Source: CAYWBI01 sp964456445
Lineage (GTDB): Bacteria; Calditrichota; Calditrichia; Calditrichales; J004
Assembly (NCBI GenBank): GCA_964456445.1
Contig: CAYWBI010000002.1
Location: 30,169-94,168 of the forward strand
Direction of reading: 5' to 3'
Length of the DNA: 64,000 bases
Both the position numbers and the translations under genes were made by a program. Below the pieces are notes generated by a model that saw only the letters and a list, made by a program, of their open reading frames with translations, was not told the origin of the DNA and searched no databases. Position 1 is the first letter of the stretch. Each line of letters starts with the position of its first letter. Shown here in pieces: positions 44,092-52,506 of this stretch.

Positions 44092-46314
44092 TTACAACTT
44101 TTGATTATGTGTACGATTATAAATGGTAATCAAAAAACCGATGATCATCAAAATGGTACCAATCCATAAAAGATTGATAAACGGTTTGATGGATATCTCC
44201 GCTGCCAGCATTTCTGGATTGTCAGTTTTCTGCTTATTGTTGGGATCGGGAGAAAGCCGTAATTTTAATAGTTGATTTTCAACCGAAACTCCTTCAATAG
44301 CCAGCGTCCGTACAGACCCCGGAATAGCCGCATCGAGATAAGATGTTTTCTTATTGACGATTTTTAACCCCGGTTTAATCTGACCAAGCAATTTGCCATC
44401 TTTGTCTTTAACATCGATCAAAGCAAAAATCGTCATATCAGATGAATTCATCTCATGGGTGTTCATTTTATAGCCGGTAAAGGTGAAAGTCAAGCCATCC
44501 TTTTCAACCGTTTCATGCTTTTTAATATTGATTGTTTCACCCTGGGAAGTATTCATATCCTTCATAATTTGTATCGGTGAAATATATAAATCCTGTGCAA
44601 AATGGTTTACGACCGATGGTGCCACCATATACGCGCGGCTATATTCACTCCAATAAAATTTTGCAAAGGTTACCTGATTATCATTGATCAGAAGTTTTAC
44701 GCGGTCCTTGCCATTCTTTGCAGGGATTTTCCCTTGATATTGTATGTTATAACCAAACACATTTACATTTTCACCAAGAGGCAATGTCAGTTTATGGGAT
44801 TGATTATAAACCGAAGATGTAATGATTCCCATAAGCATCAAGCCGATACCTACATGCGCGAGAAATCCGCCGAAGGCATAAGTTTTTTTTCGGATCATTG
44901 AATAGACAATTTCACCATTCACCAATAAAACAAGCGTTGCGGCAAACATAACAGCGAGAGGCAAAAAGTCTTTTACCCCCGCGAAGAAATATGCAATAGC
45001 GGCAAGTATGCTTAAAAACAGATGGATAAGGATACTTTTTAGTTTTTGCGCATTGCTTCTTTTCCAGCTTAAAACCGGCGCCATTGCAATTAAAAAGCCT
45101 AACAAAATTGCCAGCGGCGTCCCGATTTCATTATATGCGTCCGGATCGATATTGGCCGCTTTGTCCGCAAATATACCGGAGAGAATAGGCCAGGATGTAC
45201 CGATCAGGGTGAAAACGGCAAGAAGAATAAGAAGCATCATGCCAAAGGACATAAACAGTTCACGGGTATAAAACCCCGTACTTAGCTTTTCGCCTTTAAA
45301 CTCCTTCATACGATACAAATATGTTATGAAACCAATTCCAAGAAACAGAAAGACAAAAGCCAGCAAATACGCAGATATTTCGGACTCGGAAAATGAATGA
45401 ACCGAAAAATCCGTCAAAACGCCACTTCGGGTCAGAAAAGTGCCGTATAACACCAGGACAAAAGTAGAAATAGCCAAAAATATATTTAAACGTTTCATAC
45501 CGTTCTGCCTGCGCTGGATGACCAGGCCATGGATAAGCGCCAAACTAATGAGCCAGGGAACGAGTGAACTGTTCTCGACCGGATCCCAACCCCAGAAACC
45601 GCCCCAGCCCAGGGTTGTATATGCCCAATAACCACCCAGGATCAATCCTGTTCCAAGACTTAAGCCCACAAAAAGCGCAAAGGGATAAACACTGCGGATC
45701 CAGGTATCATAATTCCTGCGTACAAGGGCCGCCATGGCAAAGGAAAACAATATCATTGTTGAAGAATAACCCGCAAATAAAATTGGCGGATGAATCACCA
45801 TCCAGGGGTCCTGTAGCAATGGATTTAAACCATTGCCGTCCGGCGGTATAAACCCTTGCGGAAATCCCGCGGGATTTACCTGCCAAACATAGGAAAATGG
45901 GTTTTGCTTGATTAAAATCAACACAATAAAAGCCATCACCAGCGCCATAAAGCTCATGACCAGAGCTTCATCTTCCTTGCGATGTCTTAAGATAATCAAG
46001 CCATAAATAGAACCATAGACAAGCCATAGCGTAAAGGTGCCTTCCTGCCCGGCCCAAAAAGTAGAGACTAAATAGTAAAGTGAAAGACTATTGGATGAAT
46101 ATGAAAAAACATATATCCATTCATAATGATGGGTTAGGATGCCATACATCAATAATACAGCCTGGGCGCCGATAAGGATCACCGACGCGTAAAACCCCCC
46201 TCGGGCAATTTTTAACATACTGTCTTCTTTTCGCAGATAATAAAGATAGTATGCCGTTATAGTGACAATCAGGGCGACAAAAGTGAATGCGGTAAGCGCG
46301 ATTCCAAAGATCAT
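44092..46314 (-). CDS. ccmF: Cytochrome c-type biogenesis protein CcmF (heme lyase)
   Basis: Polytopic membrane protein that attaches heme to apocytochrome c. The WWD heme-handling motif is WGGFWGWDPVENSS (237-250). A large periplasmic domain in the last third and a final C-terminal helix complete it. The ATG at 46314 overlaps the ccmE stop (ATGA) and gives 740 residues; the longer frame to 46350 lies inside ccmE and is not used. It is the last gene of the ccm cluster. ccmG and ccmH are not found after it. Confidence 0.95.
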   Translation of the reverse strand: MIFGIALTAFTFVALIVTITAYYLYYLRKEDSMLKIARGGFYASVILIGAQAVLLMYGILTHHYEWIYVFSYSSNSLSLYYLVSTFWAGQEGTFTLWLVYGSIYGLIILRHRKEDEALVMSFMALVMAFIVLILIKQNPFSYVWQVNPAGFPQGFIPPDGNGLNPLLQDPWMVIHPPILFAGYSSTMILFSFAMAALVRRNYDTWIRSVYPFALFVGLSLGTGLILGGYWAYTTLGWGGFWGWDPVENSSLVPWLISLALIHGLVIQRRQNGMKRLNIFLAISTFVLVLYGTFLTRSGVLTDFSVHSFSESEISAYLLAFVFLFLGIGFITYLYRMKEFKGEKLSTGFYTRELFMSFGMMLLILLAVFTLIGTSWPILSGIFADKAANIDPDAYNEIGTPLAILLGFLIAMAPVLSWKRSNAQKLKSILIHLFLSILAAIAYFFAGVKDFLPLAVMFAATLVLLVNGEIVYSMIRKKTYAFGGFLAHVGIGLMLMGIITSSVYNQSHKLTLPLGENVNVFGYNIQYQGKIPAKNGKDRVKLLINDNQVTFAKFYWSEYSRAYMVAPSVVNHFAQDLYISPIQIMKDMNTSQGETINIKKHETVEKDGLTFTFTGYKMNTHEMNSSDMTIFALIDVKDKDGKLLGQIKPGLKIVNKKTSYLDAAIPGSVRTLAIEGVSVENQLLKLRLSPDPNNKQKTDNPEMLAAEISIKPFINLLWIGTILMIIGFLITIYNRTHNQKL

Positions 46315-46682
46315 GCCTTTGCCTCCATCGCCTGGTATTTGGACGGGCATTTCACAAGAATATTTTTTGCATGAAAAGTACCGTCCTTATATTTGCCGAT
46401 GCAAACGATTTCCTTTGCCTGATCGAAATTCCCCGGCTTCGCGCCGTCATAAACAACATTTATCTTTTTGCCCTTTTCATCTTCAAGGGTAAATTTGAAG
46501 ACATTTGCTTCTACATCAAAATTACCGCTTGTACCACGGATACCTTTAACCTGAACGGTTGCCCCGCTCGCTATGGCCTCGTCAATCGAAACATAAGGGG
46601 TAATGGATGATTTAAACGAGTTAAACCCGTATATACCAAACGCAATAATGACGATCGCCCCAATAATATATTTAATTTTCAT
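46311..46682 (-). CDS. ccmE: Cytochrome c maturation heme chaperone CcmE, Cys-type variant
   Basis: Membrane-anchored periplasmic OB-fold protein that carries heme covalently from CcmC to CcmF. One N-terminal helix (YIIGAIVIIAFGIYGF) is followed by the OB fold with VQVKGIRGTSG and VVYDGAKPGNF. The heme-binding place reads VKCPSKYQ, that is Cys112-x3-Tyr116, where E. coli has His-x3-Tyr. Such Cys variants are known in archaea and in Desulfovibrio and mark a modified system I. The short tail after it also fits. The gene overlaps ccmD by 11 bases and ccmF by four. Confidence 0.92.
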   Translation of the reverse strand: MKIKYIIGAIVIIAFGIYGFNSFKSSITPYVSIDEAIASGATVQVKGIRGTSGNFDVEANVFKFTLEDEKGKKINVVYDGAKPGNFDQAKEIVCIGKYKDGTFHAKNILVKCPSKYQAMEAKA

Positions 46683-46827
46683 TTTTCAACCCACTTTCTT
46701 TAATAGACTCAAAATTGTCTAATTTACGTTTTAGGTGGTTTATTTGGGTATTAAGCGAAAACAGGTAGCTAAATATTCCCAGCCAGACAATTAAATTAAT
46801 TAATACCACTATATAAATATCAGGCAT
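46672..46827 (-). CDS. CcmD-like small membrane protein
   Basis: A 51-residue gene between ccmC and ccmE, starting at ATG 46827 behind GGGGGAA. Its start overlaps the ccmC end and its end overlaps the ccmE start. It has one N-terminal membrane helix (IYIVVLINLIVWLGIFSYLF) followed by a charged helix with LNTQINHLKRKLDN, the topology of CcmD, which releases heme-loaded CcmE from the CcmABC complex. Sequence identity to known CcmD is too weak to claim by eye; size, topology and position carry the call. Confidence 0.75.
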   Translation of the reverse strand: MPDIYIVVLINLIVWLGIFSYLFSLNTQINHLKRKLDNFESIKESGLKNEN

Positions 46828-47503
46828 TGTGTTCCCCCAGTAATTCAAGTTTATTTTTAATGTGAATCAGATTTTTCTTCATGGACAGCATCCAGAAGAA
46901 AATAATGGTAAAGGTGGTAAGCGATGTTAAAAACACAAGCAACATTTTTCCATCCATGTGCATTTTGGCATCACTGTTTATGATCGGGTCCGGATGAAGC
47001 GATTCATAAATACGCGGTACGATAAAAATAAAGAATGGCACCGTGATAAAGGCAAGTATATCATAAACCGCGGAAAGACGGGCCCTTGTTTCATCCTGAT
47101 CTACCGCAGAACGAAGCGAGAAATAAGCGCCATATATCAGCAATAAAATAAAGATGGACGTCTCCCGGGGGTCCCAGTTCCAATACGCGCCCCAACTTGC
47201 TTTTGCCCACATGGCCCCGGTAATTGTGGTTATAATGCAAAATGCAATTCCTAATTGGTTAGCAGCCTCTGCATAAGAATCATATATCAGTTTACGGTCT
47301 TTTAAATAACGCACACTATAATAAGCCCCAACTAAAAACGCGACCACTGTAACCCAGGCCGATGGTACATGGAAATATAATACCCGTGTAAATTCTTTTA
47401 AGCCTTTGGCCAGGGGTGCATAAAAATAAGCGCCAATAATGACCAATGTTAAAGAAACAAAGATGGCAAATTGCCAAATAAGGTTAAGGGTTTTCTTGTT
47501 CAT
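46820..47503 (-). CDS. ccmC: Heme exporter/handling protein CcmC
   Basis: Six-helix membrane protein that presents heme to CcmE. The WWD motif is WAKASWGAYWNWDPRETS (99-116), with the flanking heme-ligand His in YFHVPSAWV (H45) and the second in the ESLHPDP loop. The length of 227 residues is normal. The upstream gap to ccmB is long (426 bp), so ccmCDEF may have its own promoter. Confidence 0.94.
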   Translation of the reverse strand: MNKKTLNLIWQFAIFVSLTLVIIGAYFYAPLAKGLKEFTRVLYFHVPSAWVTVVAFLVGAYYSVRYLKDRKLIYDSYAEAANQLGIAFCIITTITGAMWAKASWGAYWNWDPRETSIFILLLIYGAYFSLRSAVDQDETRARLSAVYDILAFITVPFFIFIVPRIYESLHPDPIINSDAKMHMDGKMLLVFLTSLTTFTIIFFWMLSMKKNLIHIKNKLELLGEHNA

Positions 47504-47929
47504 TTATTATCCAATATTTAGTATTAAATTAATGTCGTAATTTACAGCTATAAATCAATTTGACCAAATCTTTAGATTAACAAAGTTATCTAATGTTCAA
47601 AACATTCAAATACTTAAACCAATTCGCCATGCAATAAACAAAGCGGACCCGAATGTTCTAAAATAGAGATACAAACCTGCAAGACTGCTGAAGAAATATA
47701 TTAGAAATATATCCATTCATTTCCCGTTCCAGGCTATCGCTTCCTGATCAATAATATAAAATTTCCCGCCGGTTTTATTATCCTAATCCAACTTTCCCAC
47801 TTCAAATAACTGAAAGATGAATATTAATTTGATTTCGTTTTATGAACATGAAGTACCGGTTTTTGATTGAATAAGAAATCCGATATCGTTGTCTCCGGAT
47901 TGTTCCAGCTAAAAGATATGAGCTATTAC
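47504..47929. other. Intergenic gap inside the ccm cluster
   Basis: 426 bp between ccmB and ccmC, unusual for an otherwise overlapping cluster. It contains a weak six-base hairpin (AATCCG/CGGATT) shortly after ccmB followed by T-rich sequence, which could be a poor terminator. No open frame or RNA structure worth annotating was seen. A promoter for ccmCDEF is expected here but could not be fixed. Confidence 0.4.
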
Positions 47930-48589
47930 TCAATCATTCCAGATATGTTCAAAAAGAAGTACCGATGCGGTTATCACGATAACGCAGTAGGCAATAAGGG
48001 TTTGGATTTCCGGGATGATTAAATTAGCGTCCGCTTGTTTAAATGCAACCCGCGTAGCGCTTATGCCAAGGACAATCACGGGCAGCAAAATAGGAAATGC
48101 CAAAACGCTGAACAAAGCCCCGCGCCCGGAAGCTTTTGCTATAAGCGCGGCCACGATGGTTCCACCGGCGGCCATGCCAATTGCGCCAAGAAATGTGGTA
48201 AGCACAAATAATCCCACATTTTGAACGTTAAAATTGAAAACGCCAACAAATAGGGGAACAATAATAATCAGCAGCACAACCAGCAATAAGGTATTAAAAA
48301 GAAGTTTTCCCAATAAGATATCATTGGGTTGGGTAACAAGTTTAAGGGTATCGGCGGTCTGTGCTTCTTCTTCTTTTAAAAAAACATGGGAAAAACCGGA
48401 TAACCCGGAAAATAATATAATGATCCACAGCAAAGCCGCCAGTATATCCTCGTTCAGTGCAAAATTGCCAATCGAAAATGAAACGGCCGTTAAGGTTATC
48501 ACGGCAAAAAGCAGGATTGAATTTATTGCGGCCCTGGAACGTAATTCTTGTTTGAGGTCCTTGCGAAAAACAGTGAAAATTCTATGCAT
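47930..48589 (-). CDS. ccmB: Heme ABC exporter permease CcmB
   Basis: Six-helix permease of the CcmABCD complex, 219 residues. It begins with the amphipathic FRKDLKQELRSRAAIN and has the CcmB sequence FKEEEAQTADTLKLVTQPNDILLGKLLFN after the second helix (two pieces, residues about 70-98). The last stretch FPILLPVIVLGISATR is typical. The start overlaps ccmA by eight bases. Confidence 0.92.
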   Translation of the reverse strand: MHRIFTVFRKDLKQELRSRAAINSILLFAVITLTAVSFSIGNFALNEDILAALLWIIILFSGLSGFSHVFLKEEEAQTADTLKLVTQPNDILLGKLLFNTLLLVVLLIIIVPLFVGVFNFNVQNVGLFVLTTFLGAIGMAAGGTIVAALIAKASGRGALFSVLAFPILLPVIVLGISATRVAFKQADANLIIPEIQTLIAYCVIVITASVLLFEHIWND

Positions 48590-49196
48590 TTATCGTATAT
48601 ACCTCATCAGCTAACTTTAAATCAATTGCGTCGTTTGTAGCAAATACAAGAATACCGTTTTGTTTTTGACCACGCATTATTTCATAGACGGTTTCGATAC
48701 CGGTCTCATCCAAATTGGACGTCGGTTCATCTATAAACAAAAAGGATGGTTTGGCCATCAGTGCAAATGCATATTTTAACCGTTGTTTCATCCCGGAAGA
48801 ATAAGTTTTTGCCTGATCATGTTCTCTGCCCTTTAAACCCAGCATGGCCATCAGGCTGAAAATTTTATCCTGATAGGCGTCAATACTTTTTAAGCGGGCA
48901 ACAAACTCCAGGTTTTCAAACGCCGTCAATTCCTGATACAGTTGAATATATGGCCCCACAAGGCCAATATGTTCGTTTCTTTTTTCCAATGGCAGAATTG
49001 CATCATTCACCCGGTAGGTCACCTTGCCGCGATCTGCTTGTATAAGACCACAAAGGATACGCATAAAGGTTGTTTTTCCTGAACCGTTTGGTCCGGTTAT
49101 TGCAAGACTTTGACCTTTTTCCACCGAGACATTTAAATTCCTGAGGACGGTGCGGCCATTAAATTTTTTGGATATATTTTGTGTGAGTAATTTCAT
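48582..49196 (-). CDS. ccmA: Heme ABC exporter ATP-binding protein CcmA
   Basis: ATPase that powers release of heme-loaded CcmE. Walker A is GPNGSGKTT (35-43), the ABC signature is SSGMKQR, and Walker B is FLFIDEPTSNLD. The length of 204 residues is that of CcmA. It heads the cluster, immediately after a strong terminator of the preceding receptor gene, so the operon promoter must be read through, lie within about 55 bp, or lie in the receptor gene. Confidence 0.9.
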   Translation of the reverse strand: MKLLTQNISKKFNGRTVLRNLNVSVEKGQSLAITGPNGSGKTTFMRILCGLIQADRGKVTYRVNDAILPLEKRNEHIGLVGPYIQLYQELTAFENLEFVARLKSIDAYQDKIFSLMAMLGLKGREHDQAKTYSSGMKQRLKYAFALMAKPSFLFIDEPTSNLDETGIETVYEIMRGQKQNGILVFATNDAIDLKLADEVYTINA

Positions 49197-49200
49197 GTAT

Positions 49201-49231
49201 AAAAAAAAGGGGCGAATAAAGCGCCCCTTTT
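49201..49231 (-). terminator. Rho-independent terminator of the TonB-dependent receptor gene
   Basis: On the minus strand a 10-bp GC-rich stem (AAAAGGGGCG with CGCCCCTTTT, 49222-49231 and 49205-49214) and seven-base loop are followed by a run of T. It starts 22 bases past the receptor stop and ends just before ccmA. Confidence 0.9.
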
Positions 49232-49252
49232 CTATTTAGAGTTTGATAAAAC

Positions 49253-51943
49253 TTAGTAAGTTAAAGATAGACCAAAGTTAACCGTTCTCGGCAGACCAAA
49301 GAATACTTCAGCATCGGAGGCCTTGTGCGTATTACTGAAAGCGTTATAACGGCTATTGTCCGTCGCATCCTGGATATACACTTCATCGAGTAGGTTAAAT
49401 ACATGGGCAAAAAGTTTAATATTTACACCGTTCAAATCAAGTGGTAAAGCATAGGATGCATGCAGATCTAATAAACCGTAGTTTGGTACCTTCCAGCTTT
49501 GAACACGATCCGCTGTTCCACCATCCAAGACGAGGCGGCTGGTTGGGTCCCAATCGGCATAATAGTTTGCAAAATATTTATATACAAGCTGGGCGCGCAT
49601 ACCTTTCATCGGAAAAACCGAACCGGCCAGGGCAAGCTGTGTTTGCGGGGCGTCGCCAATTTTAAGGTCCTTAACGGCAACGGAATACGTCTTGGTGACC
49701 AAGGTTCCGCTATCCAGCGCACGGAAACTTCCATTGGCGTCATCGGTCAGTTTCCAGTTGCCAACCGAACCGGCGAGGTCTAAACGGAACATATCCATCG
49801 GCTGATAGGCGGCTTCAAATTCAAAACCGCTATGGTTTTGATTAACGCCGGTCAGGAAAAGGATATCAAAAACACCAGGACTTGTTTCGACTGATCTTGG
49901 AAGCGCACGATCGGTCCAGTTTGTATAATAAACGCTGGTTTTAAAGGTCAATTGACCATCAAGCGCGCGTCCGTTGAAGCCGGCCTCGAAGGAAGTGAAT
50001 TTCTCATTAAGCGGATTGTTGGCAAATACGCTGTTACGGTCATCAATAACCGCGTCAAAGATCGGCACTTTTTCAACATATCCGGCGTTGCCATAAACTT
50101 CAAAATCACTGTCTAAACGGTACATGGCGCCACCTTTTATCTGATATCCGCCAATGTTGTCTGATTTTAATTTTATTTCGCTACCGTTGCCGTTATCTTT
50201 AAAATGATCGGTAAAGCCATATTTAACGGTTGTATAACCGGCGGTACCATAAGCGGTCCATTGATCCAGCGTATATTCCGCCTGGGCGAAACCACCAAGC
50301 CAGTCCACGGTATTGGTATTAAAATAGGCAACTTTGTCACCAAGACCTTTTTGTTGCTGGTCAGCAGTTACATCAAATGCATTGCTTTTATCGATATAAT
50401 AAGTACCGCCTAACAGATCACGTACTTCACGATAGTGTTCGATCTGCGCAGTACGCCAGTCAACGCCAATGGTTGTTTTTAAGTTATCATTTACTTTCCA
50501 GTTCAATTTGGAAATTAAACCAACGGTGTATTGATTATTTACACTATTGCGCAAAATACCTTTGGAACCAGTGGTACTTGCTTCATTGTTTGCTATCGTA
50601 GCATCCCAGGCAACAAAACGAGATGGGCTTGGAATACCAACATGATAGTTCCATTTCAGGCTGCCCAAAGTACCGGAACCGCCACCGACACCACCTGAAT
50701 AATACAGGACTGAAGTCAAGGCCATGTTTTCATTAAAATTTGAATACCAGTTCAGGTTTATCTGCGGTTTATGATAATAATTTTCACGCTCGCTTAAAAA
50801 ATTGGGGTCATAGCGATCAAAGGTTGAACCATTTGCAAATTGTTTGCCTTTATAGGACGAACTTACTTTGCCCCAGTTTTCGTTATATAAATGTCCGGCT
50901 GAAGCTTGTTTGAAAGCACTAATTGCCGCTGGATCGTAATCGCTTAAGCCTTTTGCATAAGAGCTATCATACGCGGCGATATTTTGTTTGTACAAATTTT
51001 GTCCATGACGCTGAGGGGCGCCAACCGCATAAAGTTCAATCCGGTTGTCATCGTTGATGTTATAGCTGGCGCCAACATAATACGCATAGGCGTCGGTCCA
51101 GGTTTTATCGATAACGCCGGTACCTGTTTTACGAACGACAAGCGCGCTTACGGCAAACTTATCATCGATCATACCGGAGTTTGCAACCAAAGTGGATTTC
51201 AGAAAAGATCCGCTACCGAATTCTTGTTTGAAATTGACGCCGGCCGTTAAGCTGGTCGGGTCGGTCAGGATGTTCATTGTACCGCCAATCGAAGCAACGG
51301 CCAGGTTTACAGCGCTCAAACCACGTTGCATCTGGATGGAAGATGTTGCGTCGCCAACGCCGTCCCAGTTGGACCAATATACCCAACCGTTTTCCATATC
51401 ATTTACAGGAACGCCATTTATCATGATGGCCACGTTTCGTTGATTAAAACCACGAATATTTATACGGGCGTCACCGGCGCCACCACCCTGTTGGGTAGCA
51501 TAAACACTGGGTGTTGTATTTAATACCAACGGGATATCCCGGGAACCGAGTTCATTTTGAATCTTGGTTTTTGCAACATTTGTAAAAGCCACCGGTGTTT
51601 CACGTTCCTTGGCACGATCGGCAATTACATTGATAGTCTTCGAGAACAGATATTCAACGAGTTGAAAATTCTGCTCGACATCACCATCCAGGGTGATTTT
51701 AACTTTTTGTTGGGCATAGCCAACATAATCACAGACAATCGTGTAGGTACCGTCTTCGGCTTCGATCTGGTACATACCGTTTTCATCCGTAGCGGCGCCA
51801 ATAGTTGTACCGGCAAGATAAACATTTGCACCTACCAGGGCAGCATCATCCGAGGCGCCGGTGACTTTACCTTTTATGGTGCCTGCAATTGATACCCCTG
51901 CCATAAGGGCAACGATAAATATTGTAAAAATTCGAGTATTCAC
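49253..51943 (-). CDS. TonB-dependent outer-membrane receptor with CarboxypepD-reg domain
   Basis: An 896-residue outer-membrane receptor. A signal peptide (residues 1-20, IFTIFIVALMAGVSIAG) is followed by a carboxypeptidase-regulatory-like beta-sandwich (about 22-100, GTTIGAATDENGMYQIEAED), the plug domain (about 115-235, with INIRGFNQRNVAIMINGVPV and the GGTMNILTDP end) and a beta barrel ending in the aromatic C-terminus NFGLSLTY. The ligand is unknown; iron chelates, cobalamin or saccharides are all possible. The start is a GTG behind AGGAGG. It has its own promoter and terminator, so it is a single transcript. No SusD-like partner is present. Confidence 0.93.
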   Translation of the reverse strand: MNTRIFTIFIVALMAGVSIAGTIKGKVTGASDDAALVGANVYLAGTTIGAATDENGMYQIEAEDGTYTIVCDYVGYAQQKVKITLDGDVEQNFQLVEYLFSKTINVIADRAKERETPVAFTNVAKTKIQNELGSRDIPLVLNTTPSVYATQQGGGAGDARINIRGFNQRNVAIMINGVPVNDMENGWVYWSNWDGVGDATSSIQMQRGLSAVNLAVASIGGTMNILTDPTSLTAGVNFKQEFGSGSFLKSTLVANSGMIDDKFAVSALVVRKTGTGVIDKTWTDAYAYYVGASYNINDDNRIELYAVGAPQRHGQNLYKQNIAAYDSSYAKGLSDYDPAAISAFKQASAGHLYNENWGKVSSSYKGKQFANGSTFDRYDPNFLSERENYYHKPQINLNWYSNFNENMALTSVLYYSGGVGGGSGTLGSLKWNYHVGIPSPSRFVAWDATIANNEASTTGSKGILRNSVNNQYTVGLISKLNWKVNDNLKTTIGVDWRTAQIEHYREVRDLLGGTYYIDKSNAFDVTADQQQKGLGDKVAYFNTNTVDWLGGFAQAEYTLDQWTAYGTAGYTTVKYGFTDHFKDNGNGSEIKLKSDNIGGYQIKGGAMYRLDSDFEVYGNAGYVEKVPIFDAVIDDRNSVFANNPLNEKFTSFEAGFNGRALDGQLTFKTSVYYTNWTDRALPRSVETSPGVFDILFLTGVNQNHSGFEFEAAYQPMDMFRLDLAGSVGNWKLTDDANGSFRALDSGTLVTKTYSVAVKDLKIGDAPQTQLALAGSVFPMKGMRAQLVYKYFANYYADWDPTSRLVLDGGTADRVQSWKVPNYGLLDLHASYALPLDLNGVNIKLFAHVFNLLDEVYIQDATDNSRYNAFSNTHKASDAEVFFGLPRTVNFGLSLTY

Positions 51944-52077
51944 ACAAACCTCCTATTGTATTGTGAAAATTTAGTTGGGTTAGTTAGGTTGTTTTAGGAT
52001 TAAATATCATTGAAAAAAAATTATCTTAAATTACCTCCCCTCTAAATAATTTAATATGCCTAATTTTTAAAGTTTAA

Positions 52078-52105
52078 TTTATAAACTAAAAGTGACCGCT
52101 GTCAA
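52078..52105 (-). promoter_or_regulatory. Sigma-70-type promoter of the TonB-dependent receptor
   Basis: Minus-strand TTGACA (52100-52105) and TATAAA (52078-52083) are 16 bases apart, both nearly consensus. The predicted start leaves a leader of about 130 bases before the GTG. That leader contains a purine-rich GAGGGGAGG but no riboswitch class I can recognise. Confidence 0.7.
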
Positions 52106-52242
52106 ATTCTTTTTAATTGTTCATAAATATTTAAAAACAAGATTGTTAGCCGGAAAAAACACATTTATCCGAACAAATATGAAGGGAATATACTACAAAA
52201 AAAGGGCGTGAAATATTAAAATTAGATTAGCAGGTAGGAAAT

Positions 52243-52416
52243 TTAAAAGTTTTTTTTTAGTTCTTTATTCAACAGTTCATGAACCAGTTTATCAAAAACA
52301 TCATCTTTATCATAAAATTTATTTCTGATACGCAGCTTTATAAGTTCAATTTTCTGATCTTCAATGGTTGTAATTTTTTTTACAGCGTGCATTTCATTTG
52401 CCTTTGTTCTTGCCAT
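52243..52416 (-). CDS. FlgM-like anti-sigma-28 factor (57 residues)
   Basis: A 57-residue frame from ATG 52416 to TAA 52243-52245. Its second half, KIELIKLRIRNKFYDKDDVF followed by DKLVHELL, follows the FlgM C-terminal pattern (charged helix, I-x3-I, an N/G-x-Y turn, then D/E-x-[IV]-x2-K-[LI]-x3-LL), which wraps sigma-28. It is short for FlgM, lacking most of the disordered N-terminus. An internal ATG at 52392 would give 49 residues. It lies two genes downstream of the sigma-28-like gene on the same strand. The binding site is poor. The FlgM call rests on pattern and context only. Confidence 0.55.
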   Translation of the reverse strand: MARTKANEMHAVKKITTIEDQKIELIKLRIRNKFYDKDDVFDKLVHELLNKELKKNF

Positions 52417-52506
52417 AAGAATTCATCATCTAATGATATATGATCATTGACAAGATTTCGGCTTATGAAAATGAAACTTTAATTTATAAATCAATCCATA
52501 TTTATT

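Noticed and set aside
47692..47712. Short direct repeat AGAAATATA twice in the ccmB-ccmC gap
   Set aside because: Nine bases of AT-rich sequence are expected by chance; no further copies were seen.
51944..52077. Possible cobalamin or other riboswitch in the leader of the TonB-dependent receptor
   Set aside because: The leader is only about 130 bases and AT-rich, without the B12-box or other conserved riboswitch sequences.
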